A stretch of 28,664 nt of DNA from an uncultured Clostridia bacterium (GCA_947089135.1 CAMUJF010000026.1:1-28664); one strand, 5' to 3'; numbered from the stretch's first letter, positions 13,145 to 21,048 are shown. Notes: generated from the letters alone by a model not told the origin. Numbers and translations: made by a program.

Positions 13145-13885
13145 ATGCCAAGTGTTTTTTTAAGTCCTTCCACGCAGGAGTGGAATCCGTATGTAAACGG
13201 AGGAAACGAAGAACAATATATGAATCTGATTGCCGATAAAATGGAGCCATACCTCCGTTCGTCGGGAATTGAGTACACAAGGAACGACCCTAACCGCGAC
13301 GTACGCGGAGCAATAAGCGACTCCAACGGCGGGAACTACGATGTACATCTTGCACTTCACTCGAACGCGGGCGGCGGTCAGTTCGCAGGCAAGCTCAGGG
13401 GAGTCGACATTTACTATTCTCCCTATTCGAGCTACAGCAGACAGCTTGCGACGATAGTTGCAAACAATATGAAAAGCGTATATCCGGATCCTTCAAAGGT
13501 AAATACACGTCCCACAACGTCCCTCGGGGAGGTTACAAGGACAAAGGCGGTTGCTGTTCTTGCAGAACTGGGATATCACGACAATCCTGCCGACGCGGAA
13601 TGGATCAAGTCCAACCTCGACGCTATCGCGAGAAATCTTGTTCAGTCGCTGTGCGACTATTTCGGAATACCTTTTGTTGAGGCTACGCCTGTAAGACGCG
13701 GTATTGTTTCCACAGACGGATCAAACCTTAACATAAGGAAGTATCCGTCCGTTGACTCGGCGATCATAGGGGTAATTCCAAACGGAGCGACTATGTCCGT
13801 TTACGGTCAGACCGGCAACTGGTATGTTATTCGTTACGGCAACACCTACGGTTACGCGGCTGCTGATTTTATTACATTTGAATAA
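13145..13885 (+). CDS. N-acetylmuramoyl-L-alanine amidase-like protein with SH3 domain
   Basis: A 246-residue protein. The catalytic part (about 1-175) is related to Amidase_3 zinc amidases, which cut the bond between muramic acid and L-alanine. It has E in NGGNEEQYMNLIAD, H in VHLALHSNAGG, and E in AVLAELGYHDNPADAEW. The first metal motif is the variant SPSTQEWNPYVNGGNE rather than GHGG. A bacterial SH3 domain (about 185-246) carries GSNLNIRKYPS and YGYAAADFI. There is no signal peptide, as in phage endolysin-type amidases, so export is unclear. ATG 13145 fits the family's usual MP-VFLSPSTQ start but has no good ribosome binding site. A strong AAGGAGG lies 45 bases upstream (13094-13100) in the same open frame with no ATG at the right distance. 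I see no phage genes nearby. Confidence 0.83.
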   Translation: MPSVFLSPSTQEWNPYVNGGNEEQYMNLIADKMEPYLRSSGIEYTRNDPNRDVRGAISDSNGGNYDVHLALHSNAGGGQFAGKLRGVDIYYSPYSSYSRQLATIVANNMKSVYPDPSKVNTRPTTSLGEVTRTKAVAVLAELGYHDNPADAEWIKSNLDAIARNLVQSLCDYFGIPFVEATPVRRGIVSTDGSNLNIRKYPSVDSAIIGVIPNGATMSVYGQTGNWYVIRYGNTYGYAAADFITFE

Positions 13886-13914
13886 TTTGTGCGGTGTCAT
13901 AAAAAGGCATAGCC

Positions 13915-13958
13915 TTTCGGTACGGGAATATTTTCTCCCGTACCGAAAAAATATTTTT
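13915..13958 (+). terminator. Terminator after the amidase gene
   Basis: A perfect 13-bp stem (13915-13927 with 13936-13948, loop of 8) followed by AAATATTTTT. It lies about 30 bases after the stop codon. Confidence 0.85.
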
Positions 13959-13965
13959 GCAACAG

Positions 13966-13994
13966 TTGCAGTTTGACAAAATGTATGATATAAT
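13966..13994 (+). promoter_or_regulatory. Promoter of the ddl-murI-argS cluster
   Basis: TTGCAG (13966-13971), 17 bases, TATAAT (13989-13994). A TTGACA at 13973-13978 is only 10 bases from the -10 and so is unlikely to be the -35. Confidence 0.72.
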
Positions 13995-14045
13995 TTATAT
14001 GTATATTTATATTCATTCAGTTTTAGTCACAGTAAGGAGCATCTT

Positions 14046-15104
14046 ATGTCAAAGATCAAAGTAGCCGTTTTGTTCGGCGGCGTATCCAACGAACATGAAA
14101 TCTCACTGATCTCGGCGTCGAATATTATATCGGCGATTCCAAAGGATAAGTATGAGATCATTCCCATAGGCATTACCAAAAAGGGCAGGTGGCTATTTTA
14201 TCCCGGAGACGTCAGTCTTATCCAGTCGGGGCAGTGGGAATCCCACCCGGACTGCGTTCCGGCGGTAATACTTCCGGATCCCGTCTATAAGGGGATAATG
14301 AAGATATCGGACGGAGACTGTACAGTTAAAAAGATAGACGCGGTATTTCCCGCTCTGCACGGTCAGAACGGCGAAGACGGAGCTGTTCAGGGACTTTTAA
14401 AGCTTTCGGGAATACCTTATGTTGGCTGCGATATAATTTCCTCGGCAAACTGTATGGATAAGACCGCCGCTCATAAGATACTTGAGTCGGACGGTATCAA
14501 AATGGCAAAGTGGAAAAGCGTTTCCGTCTCGGAGCTTGGCAAGCTTGACGAGGTATGCGAAAATACTGCCGCGGAGCTTGAATATCCGCTTTTTGTAAAG
14601 CCTGCAAACAGCGGCTCGTCGGTAGGAGTGAATAAGGCAAATTCCTTTGAGGAACTGAAAAATGCGGTAAAGCTTGCGTTCAGCCACGACAGAAAGGTCG
14701 TCATAGAGGAGTTTATAAAGGGCAGGGAAGTGGAGTGCGCCGTTTTCGGCAAGGATAATCCGTTTGCTTCGGCAGTTGGAGAGATCAATTCCTGCAACGA
14801 GTTTTACGACTATGAAGCCAAGTACATACTGGGTACGTCGGGACTGTCCATTCCTGCGGATATCCCTGAAGCCGCCGCAAAGGAAATACGTGAGACTGCA
14901 GTAAGAGCTTTCAGGCTTATGGGCTGTTCGGGGCTTGCCCGCGTGGATTTTTTCCTAAAAGAGGACGGTACGGTGATCCTCAACGAGATGAATACCATGC
15001 CCGGCTTTACGCAGATAAGTATGTATCCCAAGCTTATGGAAGATATGGGAATTTCACAGTCGGAGCTTGTTGATAAGCTTATTTCCCTTGCGATCGAGGG
15101 ATAA
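14046..15104 (+). CDS. ddl: D-alanine--D-alanine ligase
   Basis: A 352-residue ATP-grasp ligase that joins two D-alanines for the peptidoglycan stem peptide. The N-terminal VAVLFGGVSNEHEISLISA is the Ddl signature, ALHGQNGEDGAVQGLLKLSGIPYVG follows, and the ATP-grasp core has FVKPANSGSSVGV. The omega-loop region is EFYDYEAKYILG, and the metal site is LARVDFFLKEDGTVILNEMNTMPGFT. The EFYDYEAKY loop is the ordinary D-Ala type rather than a clear D-lactate type, so I see no sign of vancomycin-resistance function. Start ATG 14046 has GTAAGGAGC just upstream. It is first in a cluster with murI, so both supply D-amino acids for wall synthesis. Confidence 0.95.
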   Translation: MSKIKVAVLFGGVSNEHEISLISASNIISAIPKDKYEIIPIGITKKGRWLFYPGDVSLIQSGQWESHPDCVPAVILPDPVYKGIMKISDGDCTVKKIDAVFPALHGQNGEDGAVQGLLKLSGIPYVGCDIISSANCMDKTAAHKILESDGIKMAKWKSVSVSELGKLDEVCENTAAELEYPLFVKPANSGSSVGVNKANSFEELKNAVKLAFSHDRKVVIEEFIKGREVECAVFGKDNPFASAVGEINSCNEFYDYEAKYILGTSGLSIPADIPEAAAKEIRETAVRAFRLMGCSGLARVDFFLKEDGTVILNEMNTMPGFTQISMYPKLMEDMGISQSELVDKLISLAIEG

Positions 15105-15132
15105 TATACATAAGGTTATTTTGGAGGCTGCT

Positions 15133-15966
15133 ATGAACAATAACGCAATCGGCGTGTTCGATTCGGGTCTGGGGGGACTTACCTGTCTGAAAGAGCTGAA
15201 TAAGCTTATCCCGAACGAAAATGTTATATACTTCGGAGACACGGCGAGACTTCCATACGGAACGCGGAGCCGTGAGACGATTCTGGAGTACGCCCGTCAG
15301 GATATCGCTTTCGTGAAAAAACAAAACGTGAAAATGATAATCGCAGCCTGCGGAACGGTTTCTTCCGTTCTCGGCAGCGGAAAGACCTTTGACGGCGATA
15401 CTCCTTTTACGGGGGTACTGCTTCCCGCGGCTCAGGCGGCGTGCGGAATAACGCGGAACGGAAAAATAGGCGTTATCGGTACGGAAGCTACGATTAAATC
15501 CGGTTCTTACGGAAAAGCTATAAGAGGGATACGTCCCGATGTGTCTGTAATAGGAGTTGCCTGTCCGCTGTTTGTGCCTCTTGTGGAAAGCGGTTTTACC
15601 GCACGTGACAATAAGGTGGCGCAGCTTGTTGCAGAGCAGTATCTTGCTCCGATAAAAAATGAGGGAGTCGATACGCTTATTTTAGGCTGTACCCATTATC
15701 CAATTATAAAGGACGTTATTTCAGACTTTATGGGAGAGTCGGTAACGCTTATATCCTCAGGCGAGGAAGCCGCAAAGTACGCATATAATATGCTTATGAG
15801 CAGGGAGATGCTTTCCGGCCGCGAGGAGCAGGGTACAAACACATACTATACCTCCGACAGCATAGAGCTTTTCGGGGAAAACGCGCGTGCTTTTTTGGGA
15901 AGCTCCATAAACGGGGACGTTTTTAAGGTGGGGATAGACGAGCTGATCTCCGCTGCAAATCAATAA
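15133..15966 (+). CDS. murI: Glutamate racemase
   Basis: A 277-residue enzyme making D-glutamate for peptidoglycan. GVFDSGLGGLTCLKEL gives D10-S11, which bind substrate; FGDTARLPYG is next; the first catalytic Cys is C73 in IIAACGTVSS and the second is C186 in LGCTHYP. Most racemases have ACNTAS at the first site; here Asn is Gly74, so the substrate pocket differs at one conserved position. The rest is canonical. Start ATG 15133 has TTGGAGG 6 bases upstream, whereas the longer frame from 15067 would overlap ddl. It lies 28 bases after ddl in the same transcript. The D-Glu product is the substrate of MurD encoded at 23078. Confidence 0.93.
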   Translation: MNNNAIGVFDSGLGGLTCLKELNKLIPNENVIYFGDTARLPYGTRSRETILEYARQDIAFVKKQNVKMIIAACGTVSSVLGSGKTFDGDTPFTGVLLPAAQAACGITRNGKIGVIGTEATIKSGSYGKAIRGIRPDVSVIGVACPLFVPLVESGFTARDNKVAQLVAEQYLAPIKNEGVDTLILGCTHYPIIKDVISDFMGESVTLISSGEEAAKYAYNMLMSREMLSGREEQGTNTYYTSDSIELFGENARAFLGSSINGDVFKVGIDELISAANQ

Positions 15967-15981
15967 TTAAAGAGGAATAAA

Positions 15982-16401
15982 ATGGAAAAGAACGTTTTGA
16001 TCAATCTGACGAGTATTAATACCGTGGACGATGACAGCTCCAAAATTGAGCTTACCACATCGGGTACTTTAAGGAGCCTTAAAAACGGAGGCTTTGAGCT
16101 GAAATACGAGGAATCAGAGGTAACGGGCTTCGGCGGTTCTACTACGAGTCTGACGCTTCTCGGAAATAACCTTGTGAATCTGAACCGTACCGGTACCGCG
16201 CCGTCCGACCTGATACTGGAAAGGAATAAAAAGCACCATTGTCACTATGGTACGCCATACGGCGATTTTACAATGGGAATTTTTACCCACTGTATCGACA
16301 ACAATATCGGAGAGGACGGCGGCGACCTGTACCTCAAGTATACTGTGGACATAAACTCCAGCTATGTGTCCGACAACGAGATATACATTAAGATCAACTG
16401 A
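15982..16401 (+). CDS. DUF1934-family protein (YwiB-like)
   Basis: A 139-residue protein with a calycin-like beta-barrel pattern: VLINLTSINTVDDDSSKIEL at the start, a central ESEVTGFGGSTTSLTLLGN, and HHCHYGTPYGDFTMGIFT and GGDLYLKYTVDINSSYVSDN at the end. This is the DUF1934 family, whose Bacillus member YwiB is encoded directly before argS, the same order as here. The molecular role is unknown. Start ATG 15982 has AGAGGA 5 bases upstream. It lies 15 bases after murI and 25 before argS, so it is inside the operon. There is no signal peptide. Confidence 0.85.
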   Translation: MEKNVLINLTSINTVDDDSSKIELTTSGTLRSLKNGGFELKYEESEVTGFGGSTTSLTLLGNNLVNLNRTGTAPSDLILERNKKHHCHYGTPYGDFTMGIFTHCIDNNIGEDGGDLYLKYTVDINSSYVSDNEIYIKIN

Positions 16402-16426
16402 TAATGTAACCGAAAGGAAGATAAAA

Positions 16427-18187
16427 ATGTCAAACCCTATAAAATCCGCCTCCGCGGAGCTTCGCGAGATATTGATGTCCGCTTTGGGACGGCTTGTTTC
16501 CGATGGAAAGATAGAATCCGTTCCATTGCCCTCCTTTAATGTGGAAATACCGCAGGATAAGTCACACGGAGATTTTGCTTCAAATATCGCTCTTGCCTGC
16601 GCTAAGCCGCTTAAATCAGCTCCGAGAAAGATAGCCGAGCTTATCTGTGAAGCTCTTATTCTTGAAGGTACTTCCTTTGAGCGGGTGGAGATAGCGGGTC
16701 CCGGTTTTATTAACTTTTTCCTGTCAAGAAATTGGTTTTCCGGAGTCGTTTCAGCGGTTCTTTTTGAAAAGGAGAAATACGGCAGGACAGATACGGGAGC
16801 GGGAAAAAGCGTTCTCGTTGAATTTGTTTCGGCAAATCCCACAGGTCCAATGCATATCGGCAACGCACGGGGCGGAGCTATAGGCGACGGACTTTCTTCG
16901 GTGCTTGACTGGGCGGGCTATAGGGTTGAAAGAGAATTTTACGTAAACGACGCGGGAAACCAGATCGAGAAGTTCGGAAAATCCCTTGATCTTCGGTACT
17001 GCCAGCTCTGCTCTGACGACGGACAGGCTATGATGAAGCAGTATTCCGATACCGAGGAGCTAAGTCAGGCTGTCTATAATGATGTGGAAAAATTTCCTAT
17101 GCCCGAAGACGTTTATCTCGGCGCAGATATTATAGTGCACGCAAAGAATTTTTACGATGAAAACGGCGTCGTCTTTATGGACAAGTCAGAGGAGGAGCGC
17201 AAGGAAGCTCTTGTTGCGTTTGCACTGCCGAAAAATATCCAAAAGCTTGAAGACGATCTCCGCAAGTACCGCATAGAATACGACACATGGTTCAGGGAAA
17301 GCACGCTCCATAACAGCGGTGCGGTAAGCGAAGTCATTGAGCTGCTGAAAAAAAGCGGTCATACCTATGAGCAAGAGGGTGCACTATGGTTTAAATCTTC
17401 TGATTTCGGCGATGAAAAAGACAGGGTGCTTGTCCGCGCAAACGGCGTACCAACGTACTTTGTGCCTGATATTGCGTACCATTACAATAAGCTTGTTACC
17501 CGCGGCTTTGATACTGCGATAGATATTCTCGGAGCCGATCATCACGGTTATGTCCCAAGAATGAAAGCCGCTATGGAGGCTTTGGGGATAGATTCCAGCC
17601 GCTTCAACGCGATAATCATGCAGATGGTTCGACTTGTCAAGAACGGCGAGACCTATAAGCTGTCAAAGCGTTCGGGAAAAGCCGTTACTCTTGAAACGCT
17701 GCTTGATGAAGTTCCCATTGATGCGGCGCGGTACTTTTTCAACCTCCGCGAAGCAAACTCGCACTTTGAATTCGATCTTGACCTTGCAATAGAGCAGTCC
17801 TCGAAAAATCCCGTGTATTATGTTCAGTACGCTCATGCGCGTATTTGTTCTATTATAAGAAATCTTGCTGCGGAGGGTTTTTCTGTTAAGGAACTGTCCG
17901 CAGATCAGCTAAGCGTTCTGGACTCTCCCGAAGAAGTGGAGCTTATCCGTCATATTGCGTCGCTGCCAAATACGGTGGATTCTGCTGCAAGAGATTACGA
18001 TCCGTCCAGGATAACCCGCTACAGTCAGGAGCTTGCTACACTGTTCCATAAATTTTATGACAAGTGCCGCATAAAGGGCGCGGAGGAGCCGCTTCTGTAC
18101 GCCCGTCTCAGCCTCTGCGACGCTGTTAGGATCACACTCAGAAATACGTTTGAAATACTAAAGATCGACTGTCCCGAAAAGATGTAA
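16427..18187 (+). CDS. argS: Arginyl-tRNA synthetase
   Basis: A 586-residue class I synthetase charging tRNA-Arg. It has the N-terminal Arg-tRNA-synthetase domain (about 1-110) and the HIGH-type motif in NPTGPMHIGNARGG (about 140). DILGADHHGYVPRMKAAMEA follows, and the KMSKS-equivalent is KLSKRSGKAVTLETLL (about 410). The C-terminal DALR anticodon-binding domain ends in LARLSLCDAVRITLRNTFEI. Length is normal. ATG 16427 is chosen because AAGGAAG lies 7 bases before it; the open frame extends further upstream but overlaps the DUF1934 gene. Confidence 0.96.
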   Translation: MSNPIKSASAELREILMSALGRLVSDGKIESVPLPSFNVEIPQDKSHGDFASNIALACAKPLKSAPRKIAELICEALILEGTSFERVEIAGPGFINFFLSRNWFSGVVSAVLFEKEKYGRTDTGAGKSVLVEFVSANPTGPMHIGNARGGAIGDGLSSVLDWAGYRVEREFYVNDAGNQIEKFGKSLDLRYCQLCSDDGQAMMKQYSDTEELSQAVYNDVEKFPMPEDVYLGADIIVHAKNFYDENGVVFMDKSEEERKEALVAFALPKNIQKLEDDLRKYRIEYDTWFRESTLHNSGAVSEVIELLKKSGHTYEQEGALWFKSSDFGDEKDRVLVRANGVPTYFVPDIAYHYNKLVTRGFDTAIDILGADHHGYVPRMKAAMEALGIDSSRFNAIIMQMVRLVKNGETYKLSKRSGKAVTLETLLDEVPIDAARYFFNLREANSHFEFDLDLAIEQSSKNPVYYVQYAHARICSIIRNLAAEGFSVKELSADQLSVLDSPEEVELIRHIASLPNTVDSAARDYDPSRITRYSQELATLFHKFYDKCRIKGAEEPLLYARLSLCDAVRITLRNTFEILKIDCPEKM

Positions 18188-18207
18188 AAACTTCTCAGGA
18201 GGAAACT

Positions 18208-18984
18208 ATGTCTATAAACATCGAATGCGAATACTGCGGTTCGGTATACGACTTTGGGGAGCACCGTACTTGTCCGAGCTGTGCCGCCGTACCGTCAAGG
18301 GAGCAGGTGTCGGCTGCAAGAGCCGCCGCAAAGGCAGAAACAAGTCATAGTACAGAAACAGTCCGCGTTGTCTATACGAGCCGTTTTATGAATATCGCCG
18401 TAAAGCTTATTCCGGTCAGTATTGCGGTGATATTGATTTCGGCGCTGATACCGGTCATTACCGAGATCGGCATAAACAATTCCATAGCGAAGAACTACCA
18501 GACTGTTGACGAACCTAACTATATAGACCATCAGCTGAACAAAGCCTTTGAATTTGACGGAGCTATGACGCTTACGATAACGGAAGCGTTCATTTCCGAC
18601 AGCGAGCGGGTAAATACGCTTATTCCCGATGATACGGAGCTGCTTGTGGTTCATGTTGAGTGTTCGTCGTTTGGAAATGATTCATCATTTGGAGACTACT
18701 ACAACCGTTTCCCATACATAAGCAGCGGTTCTTACTGCCGTACTGCGCTTTCGGGTTCAGCGCTTAATTCGTGCTCCGAGGTCTACGCTCAGAATACCTT
18801 TTATCTTTCATCAGCTAACTATACAAAAGAAACCGACGGTTATATGTGCTTTCTTATAGACAGGGGAGACAGGCAGTTTGATCTGTGCTTTGATGATATA
18901 TCCGTAAAAGGATACGCCAAACAGCTTGACGGTATAGACAGGATAAAGCTTGATGTTTCAGAGGGAGGCAGTGTGCATGAATAA
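18208..18984 (+). CDS. Zinc-ribbon membrane protein with extracellular domain
   Basis: A 258-residue protein of a kind I cannot name. The N-terminus is a zinc ribbon, C7-x2-C10 ... C22-x2-C25 (CEYCG and CPSC). It is followed by an Ala-rich charged linker, one membrane segment (about 62-86, AVKLIPVSIAVILISALIPV), and an outside domain of about 170 residues with Cys pairs and a beta-rich look (LTITEAFISDSERVN, TELLVVHVECSS). That domain resembles DUF4352-type immunoglobulin-like domains. Start ATG 18208 has AGGAGGAA 6 bases upstream. It begins 20 bases after argS and overlaps the next gene by 8 bases. The zinc ribbon facing the cytosol and a sensor-like outside domain suggest a signalling or scaffold role, as inference only. 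Confidence 0.78.
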   Translation: MSINIECEYCGSVYDFGEHRTCPSCAAVPSREQVSAARAAAKAETSHSTETVRVVYTSRFMNIAVKLIPVSIAVILISALIPVITEIGINNSIAKNYQTVDEPNYIDHQLNKAFEFDGAMTLTITEAFISDSERVNTLIPDDTELLVVHVECSSFGNDSSFGDYYNRFPYISSGSYCRTALSGSALNSCSEVYAQNTFYLSSANYTKETDGYMCFLIDRGDRQFDLCFDDISVKGYAKQLDGIDRIKLDVSEGGSVHE

Positions 18985-19492
18985 GGCTGAAGCAGTGAAT
19001 GCTAAGCAGTACAGTACAACTGCCAAGGTCGTGGCGGTCATACTTTTGATACTTGCGCCTATCGTTCTGATAATATCCGTTTCCGAAGCCGTTATGAAAA
19101 AGGATATGGTTAAATACGGTCTTTATTACAGGTGGGAGATAACCGGCGCAGAAGCCGAGAAGCAGCCTGACGGAAAGTATCTTATTACGGCGCATATAAA
19201 AAATACAAGCGCATACCGTGCGACGCTCAGCGATTATTCGGTAAATGTCAGATACGGAAACAATGCAATTGCGGAGAATGAATTGTCCTCAGGCAACTAT
19301 CCGATAGGGGAGTTTTACGACATATTCAAGCACCCGATAGTGCCCGCCGGACAAACTATCAGCTATAATCTGCTTGTCAGCCTGCCCGAGGGTACGAATA
19401 CTGTTCGCCTGCAATATGACGGTACTTCTTACGATATGGATGATATTTTCGGGGAACAGGAAGATAAGGTCTATACGCTGAAGCTTCAGTAG
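18977..19492 (+). CDS. Small membrane-anchored protein with extracellular beta domain
   Basis: A 171-residue protein with a single N-terminal membrane segment (about 17-38, AKVVAVILLILAPIVLIISV) and an outside domain (YLITAHIKNTSAYRATLSDY, then IVPAGQTISYNLLVSLPEGT and the end KVYTLKLQ). The pattern 'hxhxhxhxNTS ... hPAG' is that of DUF4352/FxLYD-like domains that describe extra- or intercellular immunoglobulin-like folds. I know no function. ATG 18977 follows GGGAGG by 10 bases and overlaps the zinc-ribbon gene by 8 bases, so the two are translationally coupled and probably work together. It is the last gene of the ddl-argS transcript that I can recognise; no clear terminator follows. Confidence 0.75.
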   Translation: MNKAEAVNAKQYSTTAKVVAVILLILAPIVLIISVSEAVMKKDMVKYGLYYRWEITGAEAEKQPDGKYLITAHIKNTSAYRATLSDYSVNVRYGNNAIAENELSSGNYPIGEFYDIFKHPIVPAGQTISYNLLVSLPEGTNTVRLQYDGTSYDMDDIFGEQEDKVYTLKLQ

Positions 19493-19528
19493 CTATATGA
19501 TTTCCAAATTTTTTGAATTATAAAGAAT

Positions 19529-19569
19529 AAATTCACCAAAGCTGTCAAAACTATGCTTGAGGTGAATTT
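19529..19569 (+). promoter_or_regulatory. Hairpin that can hide the ribosome binding site of the LytM gene
   Basis: AAATTCACC (19529-19537) is fully complementary to GGTGAATTT (19561-19569). The right arm covers most of the Shine-Dalgarno sequence GAGGTGA (19559-19565) and ends one base before the ATG at 19571. The loop is 23 bases. It could control translation. Confidence 0.6.
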
Positions 19570-19570
19570 T

Positions 19571-20353
19571 ATGAGCAATGAAAAATTCAAAATAGGCAAT
19601 CTTTCAGGCAAAGGACTTATTATTGCGGCAGCGGCAAGTATCGCAGTCGTGGCGGCGGCCGGGTTTTACTCCTACAGTAAAATTTCCGATAAGCTCAATG
19701 CGGAGATCATAGGAGAAAACAGGGATACATTGTCAGCTGACGGAGCGGACAAGGACGGCTCTCCTTCCGACGGAAACGGAGCGGTTCTCAACGCTCCTGT
19801 GGACGCCGCGCAGACGGACGTTTCCAAACCTGAGCCGGTAGTTACTCTTGATGAAAGGGAACCTGCCGAATCTGCGGTAGTCACAACGGAAGCTGACAAG
19901 GCGGAAACCTCCGCTGTTCAGACTGAACCGTTTCCGACAACTATGGTAAGACCCCTCAACGGCGAGGTACTCAACGATTTTTCCGCAGGCGAGCTTGTTA
20001 AGTCCAAAACTCTTAATGTGTGGAAAACTCACGACGGAGTAGATATTGCCGGTGCAATGGACGAAAAGGTCAAGAGCATGACAGGCGGTACGGTGATAAA
20101 GGTATATGAGGATCAGATGTTGGGAGCGTGCGTTATAATCGACCACGGAAACGGATTTGAAGGGTATTATTGCAATCTCAGCAAGGATATCCCTGTCGCA
20201 GAAGGTCAGAGCGTTTCTGCGGGAACCGTTATCGGAGCTGTGGGAAATACCGCTCAGAATGAGATAAGCGAGGAACCTCATCTGCACTTTGCTATCAAGA
20301 AAAACGGCGAATGGATAGACCCTATCGCTCTTATTTCCGGAGAGGGAAGTTAA
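19571..20353 (+). CDS. M23/LytM-domain membrane protein, SpoIIQ-like
   Basis: A 260-residue protein with a cytosolic stub, a membrane segment (about 15-34), an acidic Ser/Thr/Ala-rich linker (about 45-120), and a LytM domain (about 125-255). The run RPLNGEVLNDFS ... SKTLNVWKTHDGVDIAG resembles clostridial SpoIIQ, the forespore membrane protein that pairs with SpoIIIAH during engulfment. Zinc motif residues H154, D158 and the pair H237-x-H239 (PHLHF) are present. The other catalytic His, in the usual YxHLS, is replaced by Asn in YYCNLSKD (201-204), so hydrolytic activity is doubtful. Start ATG 19571 follows GAGGTGA; the upstream ATG 19553 lacks such a site. I leave the symbol empty because the assignment rests on pattern only. 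A strong terminator follows at 20360. Confidence 0.8.
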   Translation: MSNEKFKIGNLSGKGLIIAAAASIAVVAAAGFYSYSKISDKLNAEIIGENRDTLSADGADKDGSPSDGNGAVLNAPVDAAQTDVSKPEPVVTLDEREPAESAVVTTEADKAETSAVQTEPFPTTMVRPLNGEVLNDFSAGELVKSKTLNVWKTHDGVDIAGAMDEKVKSMTGGTVIKVYEDQMLGACVIIDHGNGFEGYYCNLSKDIPVAEGQSVSAGTVIGAVGNTAQNEISEEPHLHFAIKKNGEWIDPIALISGEGS

Positions 20354-20359
20354 CATGAG

Positions 20360-20402
20360 AAAAACGCCGCAGGCGGGATAATATCCTGTCTGCGGCGTTT
20401 TT
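20360..20402. terminator. Bidirectional terminator
   Basis: AAAAACGCCGCAG (20360-20372) pairs with CTGCGGCGTTTTT (20390-20402), giving T-runs on both strands. It sits between the convergent LytM and membrane-protein genes and should stop both. Eight G residues follow at 20403-20410. Confidence 0.92.
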
Positions 20403-20414
20403 GGGGGGGGACGT

Positions 20415-20927
20415 TTATTTGCGGTTGTTTATTGCGTTTACTATGCGGTCGTTGTCGCTGATAAGCCTGTCGGTCTGCTGACGGGCGTTGGTGTCGTCTA
20501 TTCTTTCGGAAATGAGCTTGTTGATGTCGTATGCTGCCTGTACAGCCTTTGATTTTTCAAAAACCACAAATGACAGAGTGATTGATCGTCCAGAGGTAAG
20601 ATCAATAAGCAGGATAGTCTGAAATGAGTTTATAGCTGTAAGCACGCCTATAATCAGCATAATAAATCCGAAAGGCAAGGAACTTTCAAAGCACGCAAGT
20701 CCTATGAATGCAAGTATAACTCTAAGCAGAAACCGTCCGATAAGCAGGTGGAAGCTGGAGCCTACCATTGATATTTGGTTTATGGGAAGATTTTCTCCAT
20801 GGGAACCGAGCGGAATAAGTCCGAAAATGGTGTTTGGTATTTTCAGCTTGATAAAGTTATCTTGCTGTCCGATCTCACCTTTCAGATAAAATGTCAGCAG
20901 CGACGTCATAAATTTAATCTTTTCCAT
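20415..20927 (-). CDS. Small membrane protein, possibly PH-like domain
   Basis: A 170-residue protein starting MEKIKFMTSLLTFYLKGEIG. The first 60 residues (FIKLKIPNTIFGLIPLGSHG followed by ENLPINQISMVGSSF) have the look of bacterial PH-like (bPH) membrane proteins with an 'IP..I..V' pattern. Two hydrophobic segments follow (FLLRVILAFIGLACF and PFGFIMLIIGVLTAIN), and a C-terminal charged tail (SKAVQAAYDINKLISERIDD) may be a short coiled coil. I cannot name a function. ATG 20927 is preferred over the longer frame from 21020, because AAAAAGGGGA lies 8 bases before it and the longer form would place the promoter inside the gene. Its promoter overlaps the inverted repeat shared with the XRE gene. 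Confidence 0.72.
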   Translation of the reverse strand: MEKIKFMTSLLTFYLKGEIGQQDNFIKLKIPNTIFGLIPLGSHGENLPINQISMVGSSFHLLIGRFLLRVILAFIGLACFESSLPFGFIMLIIGVLTAINSFQTILLIDLTSGRSITLSFVVFEKSKAVQAAYDINKLISERIDDTNARQQTDRLISDNDRIVNAINNRK

Positions 20928-20991
20928 AATTGCTATCCCCTTTTTAATTAATTTTATCTGCTTATTACACAGATTTTTTAACATATTTCTT

Positions 20992-21020
20992 ATTATAAAG
21001 CAGAAAAAACTATTTGTCAA
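20992..21020 (-). promoter_or_regulatory. Consensus promoter of the small membrane-protein gene
   Basis: Minus strand TTGACA (21020-21015), 17 bases, TATAAT (20997-20992). Both hexamers are perfect. The -35 lies in the left arm of the inverted repeat at 21006-21048. Confidence 0.85.
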
Positions 21021-21048
21021 GCAGAAATTCTGTCTGACAAATAGTTTT
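21006..21048. promoter_or_regulatory. 14-bp inverted repeat between divergent promoters (candidate operator)
   Basis: AAAACTATTTGTCA (21006-21019) and TGACAAATAGTTTT (21035-21048) are perfect mirror complements, with a smaller CAG-AAATT-CTG stem (21022-21032) inside the spacer. Each arm carries the -35 box of one divergent promoter. T-runs on both sides also make it look like a terminator, but its place between two divergent starts and over both -35 boxes argues for an operator. The nearest regulator is the XRE protein at 21091. Confidence 0.65.

Noticed and set aside
14046..15104. Van-type ligase considered for ddl
   Set aside because: The omega-loop reads EFYDYEAKY as in ordinary D-Ala-D-Ala ligases and no van genes are nearby.
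20403..20410. Run of eight G residues as a phase-variable tract
   Set aside because: It lies outside coding sequence, just after a terminator and before the stop of the minus-strand gene, so slippage would not change a protein.
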